A stretch of DNA of 64,000 nt, from NCBI RefSeq assembly GCF_000213655.1, contig NC_015554.1, positions 2,108,001 to 2,172,000 on the forward strand, read 5' to 3'. Each line of letters opens with the position of its first letter. The stretch's first letter is position 1. A program made the translations under genes and the position numbers. A model generated the notes under the pieces. The model was not told where the DNA came from, made no database searches, and was given only the letters and a program-made list of their open reading frames with translations. This document shows positions 62,802-64,000 of the stretch, piece after piece. The stretch is from Alteromonas naphthalenivorans (lineage in GTDB: Bacteria > Pseudomonadota > Gammaproteobacteria > Enterobacterales > Alteromonadaceae).

Positions 62802-63968
62802 ATGAAAGAATTCGATATAGAACATTTTCTATCTCATTATTGGCAACAAAAGCCTGTTGTATTACGTGGCTTTTTTCAAGATTTTGAAGATCCTATCGAT
62901 GAGCACGATTTGGCCGGCTTAGCCCAAGAAGAAGAAATAGATAGCCGACTACTAAGCTTTGAAAATACCAGTGGCAACCCAGCGGATGGCGCAGGCGAAT
63001 GGAAAGTTCATCAAGGGCCAATTCATGATTTTGAAGCCGTTTGCGAAGGTGCATGGACACTACTTGTACAAAGTGTAGACAGGTACGTACATGACGTAGC
63101 TGACATTCTTGAACCCTTCCGCTTTCTTCCAAATTGGCGTTTAGACGACCTAATGGTAAGTTTTGCCACTAAAAATGCAGGTGTTGGCGCGCATATCGAC
63201 CAATACGATGTATTTTTAGTGCAGGGAAAGGGTCAGCGTCGTTGGCGCGTAGGTAAGCCTGGAGAATACAAAGAAGTATTCCCACACCCTAAACTTCGTC
63301 AAATTGAAGGCTTCGACCCTATTATTGATGAAGTACTAAACCCAGGTGACGTACTGTATATTCCGCCGGGTTGGCCTCATGATGGCAAAGCGTTGGAAGA
63401 CTGCTTAACCTACTCTGTAGGCTTTCGTGCCCCTGAAACCAGTCAGCTCGCCGATAGCCTTTCGTTAATGTTAGAAACCAGCGACATTAATGTGCGATTT
63501 ACCGATTCAGGTAGAAAGTTGTCAATGCCTTCGGCAGTAGTTGAATCTAGTGATATTGCCGCGTTAAAGCAACAGCTCATCACAGCGATTAATTCCGATG
63601 ACTTCACCCATGCATTGCTTGAATCACTAAGTGAACAAGGCCTTCCAGAGTATCCACCTGAGTATTTATATACTGATAGCCAAATTACCGCAGGGTTTGA
63701 AGAAGGTGTGGAGTTTGCAGCCGCCCCTGGAGTACGTGCGCTCATTGCAACAGATACTGAAAACACGACACCTTCTCACCAAGGTCGCTTCTTTTATGTT
63801 AACGGTGAACGTTTCAGTTATAACAAAGAAGATGAGCAATGGGTTCAGCTTTTATTGAACAACGACGTACTTTTTGCCGAAATCCTGCCTGATCTACCCT
63901 CTTTTGCGTTTTTAGCAACATTAACTACACTTGTAAATAAGGGTTACTGGGAATGGATAGAAGCGTAA
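62802..63968 (+). CDS. roxA: 50S ribosomal protein L16 3-hydroxylase RoxA
   Basis: A 388-residue JmjC-fold 2-oxoglutarate oxygenase (YcfD) that hydroxylates an arginine of ribosomal protein L16. The iron triad is His131 and Asp133 in GAHIDQYDVF and His193 in WPHDGKA. WQQKPVVLRG at the N-terminus and the C-terminal winged-helix region are typical. The ATG at 62802 has GGAG eight bases upstream, preferred to one six codons earlier. The window ends 32 bases after its stop. Confidence 0.95.
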   Translation: MKEFDIEHFLSHYWQQKPVVLRGFFQDFEDPIDEHDLAGLAQEEEIDSRLLSFENTSGNPADGAGEWKVHQGPIHDFEAVCEGAWTLLVQSVDRYVHDVADILEPFRFLPNWRLDDLMVSFATKNAGVGAHIDQYDVFLVQGKGQRRWRVGKPGEYKEVFPHPKLRQIEGFDPIIDEVLNPGDVLYIPPGWPHDGKALEDCLTYSVGFRAPETSQLADSLSLMLETSDINVRFTDSGRKLSMPSAVVESSDIAALKQQLITAINSDDFTHALLESLSEQGLPEYPPEYLYTDSQITAGFEEGVEFAAAPGVRALIATDTENTTPSHQGRFFYVNGERFSYNKEDEQWVQLLLNNDVLFAEILPDLPSFAFLATLTTLVNKGYWEWIEA

Positions 63969-64000
63969 CGCAACCACATGGCTTATACGATAGAGAACGT

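Overview
The window reads as chromosomal DNA of a marine gammaproteobacterium, most likely Alteromonas or a close relative in the Alteromonadaceae. This is inferred from moderate base composition, gammaproteobacterial gene orders (leuS-lptE-holA-nadD-rsfS-rlmH-mrdAB-rlpA-dacA-ybeD-lipB-lipA; trxB-aat-ate-infA-clpA-clpS-cspD; rluE-mnmA-hflD-purB; rlmE-ftsH-folP-glmM-tpiA-secG-tRNA-Leu) and a monomeric-type isocitrate dehydrogenase. I found no rRNA, CRISPR array, prophage or recognisable defence island. Almost everything is housekeeping core genome.

Region by region. 1-6.6 kb holds an HNH nuclease gene, an MscS-like channel gene cut in two by an intact IS5-family element, and a co-directional putP-proB-proA set for proline uptake and synthesis. 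6.8-15 kb is the more variable part: topoisomerase IB, two uncharacterised membrane proteins, a dual-specificity phosphatase/lipid kinase fusion, a hemerythrin, a Pmp3-like peptide and a GGDEF/EAL regulator. 15-22 kb carries tRNA-Leu(GAG), secG, tpiA, glmM, folP, ftsH and rlmE, with yhbY divergent. 22-25.3 kb has an SDR enzyme and a Lon-like ATPase/protease. 25.7-38.8 kb is a plus-strand cluster for leucyl-tRNA synthesis, LPS assembly, NAD synthesis, ribosome maturation, cell elongation and lipoate synthesis. 38.9-48 kb is mixed: a DUF885 hydrolase, asparaginase, a DUF2797 protein, a nitroreductase, DoxX, sppA, sprT and yfbV. 48.2-54.4 kb is the thioredoxin reductase and N-degron/Clp proteolysis cluster. 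54.8-64 kb has icd, rluE, mnmA, hflD, purB, a membrane class III cyclase and roxA.

Functional links. putP-proBA next to an osmotic-release channel suggests proline-based osmoadaptation, with the release arm broken by the insertion. Aat, Ate, ClpS and ClpA form a complete N-degron tagging and degradation route. mrdA, mrdB, rlpA and dacA act together in wall elongation and remodelling.

No convincing new multi-gene system is visible. The items most worth a second look are: the IS insertion in the channel gene, where removing the element and one CTA copy restores the frame exactly; an sprT gene with no ATG, GTG or TTG start, apparently starting at ATA; ten head-to-tail copies of a 14-bp repeat at 42883-43022; the phosphatase/lipid-kinase fusion; a class III cyclase lacking its usual catalytic arginine; and a zinc-ribbon DUF2797 protein with a GIY-YIG-like core.
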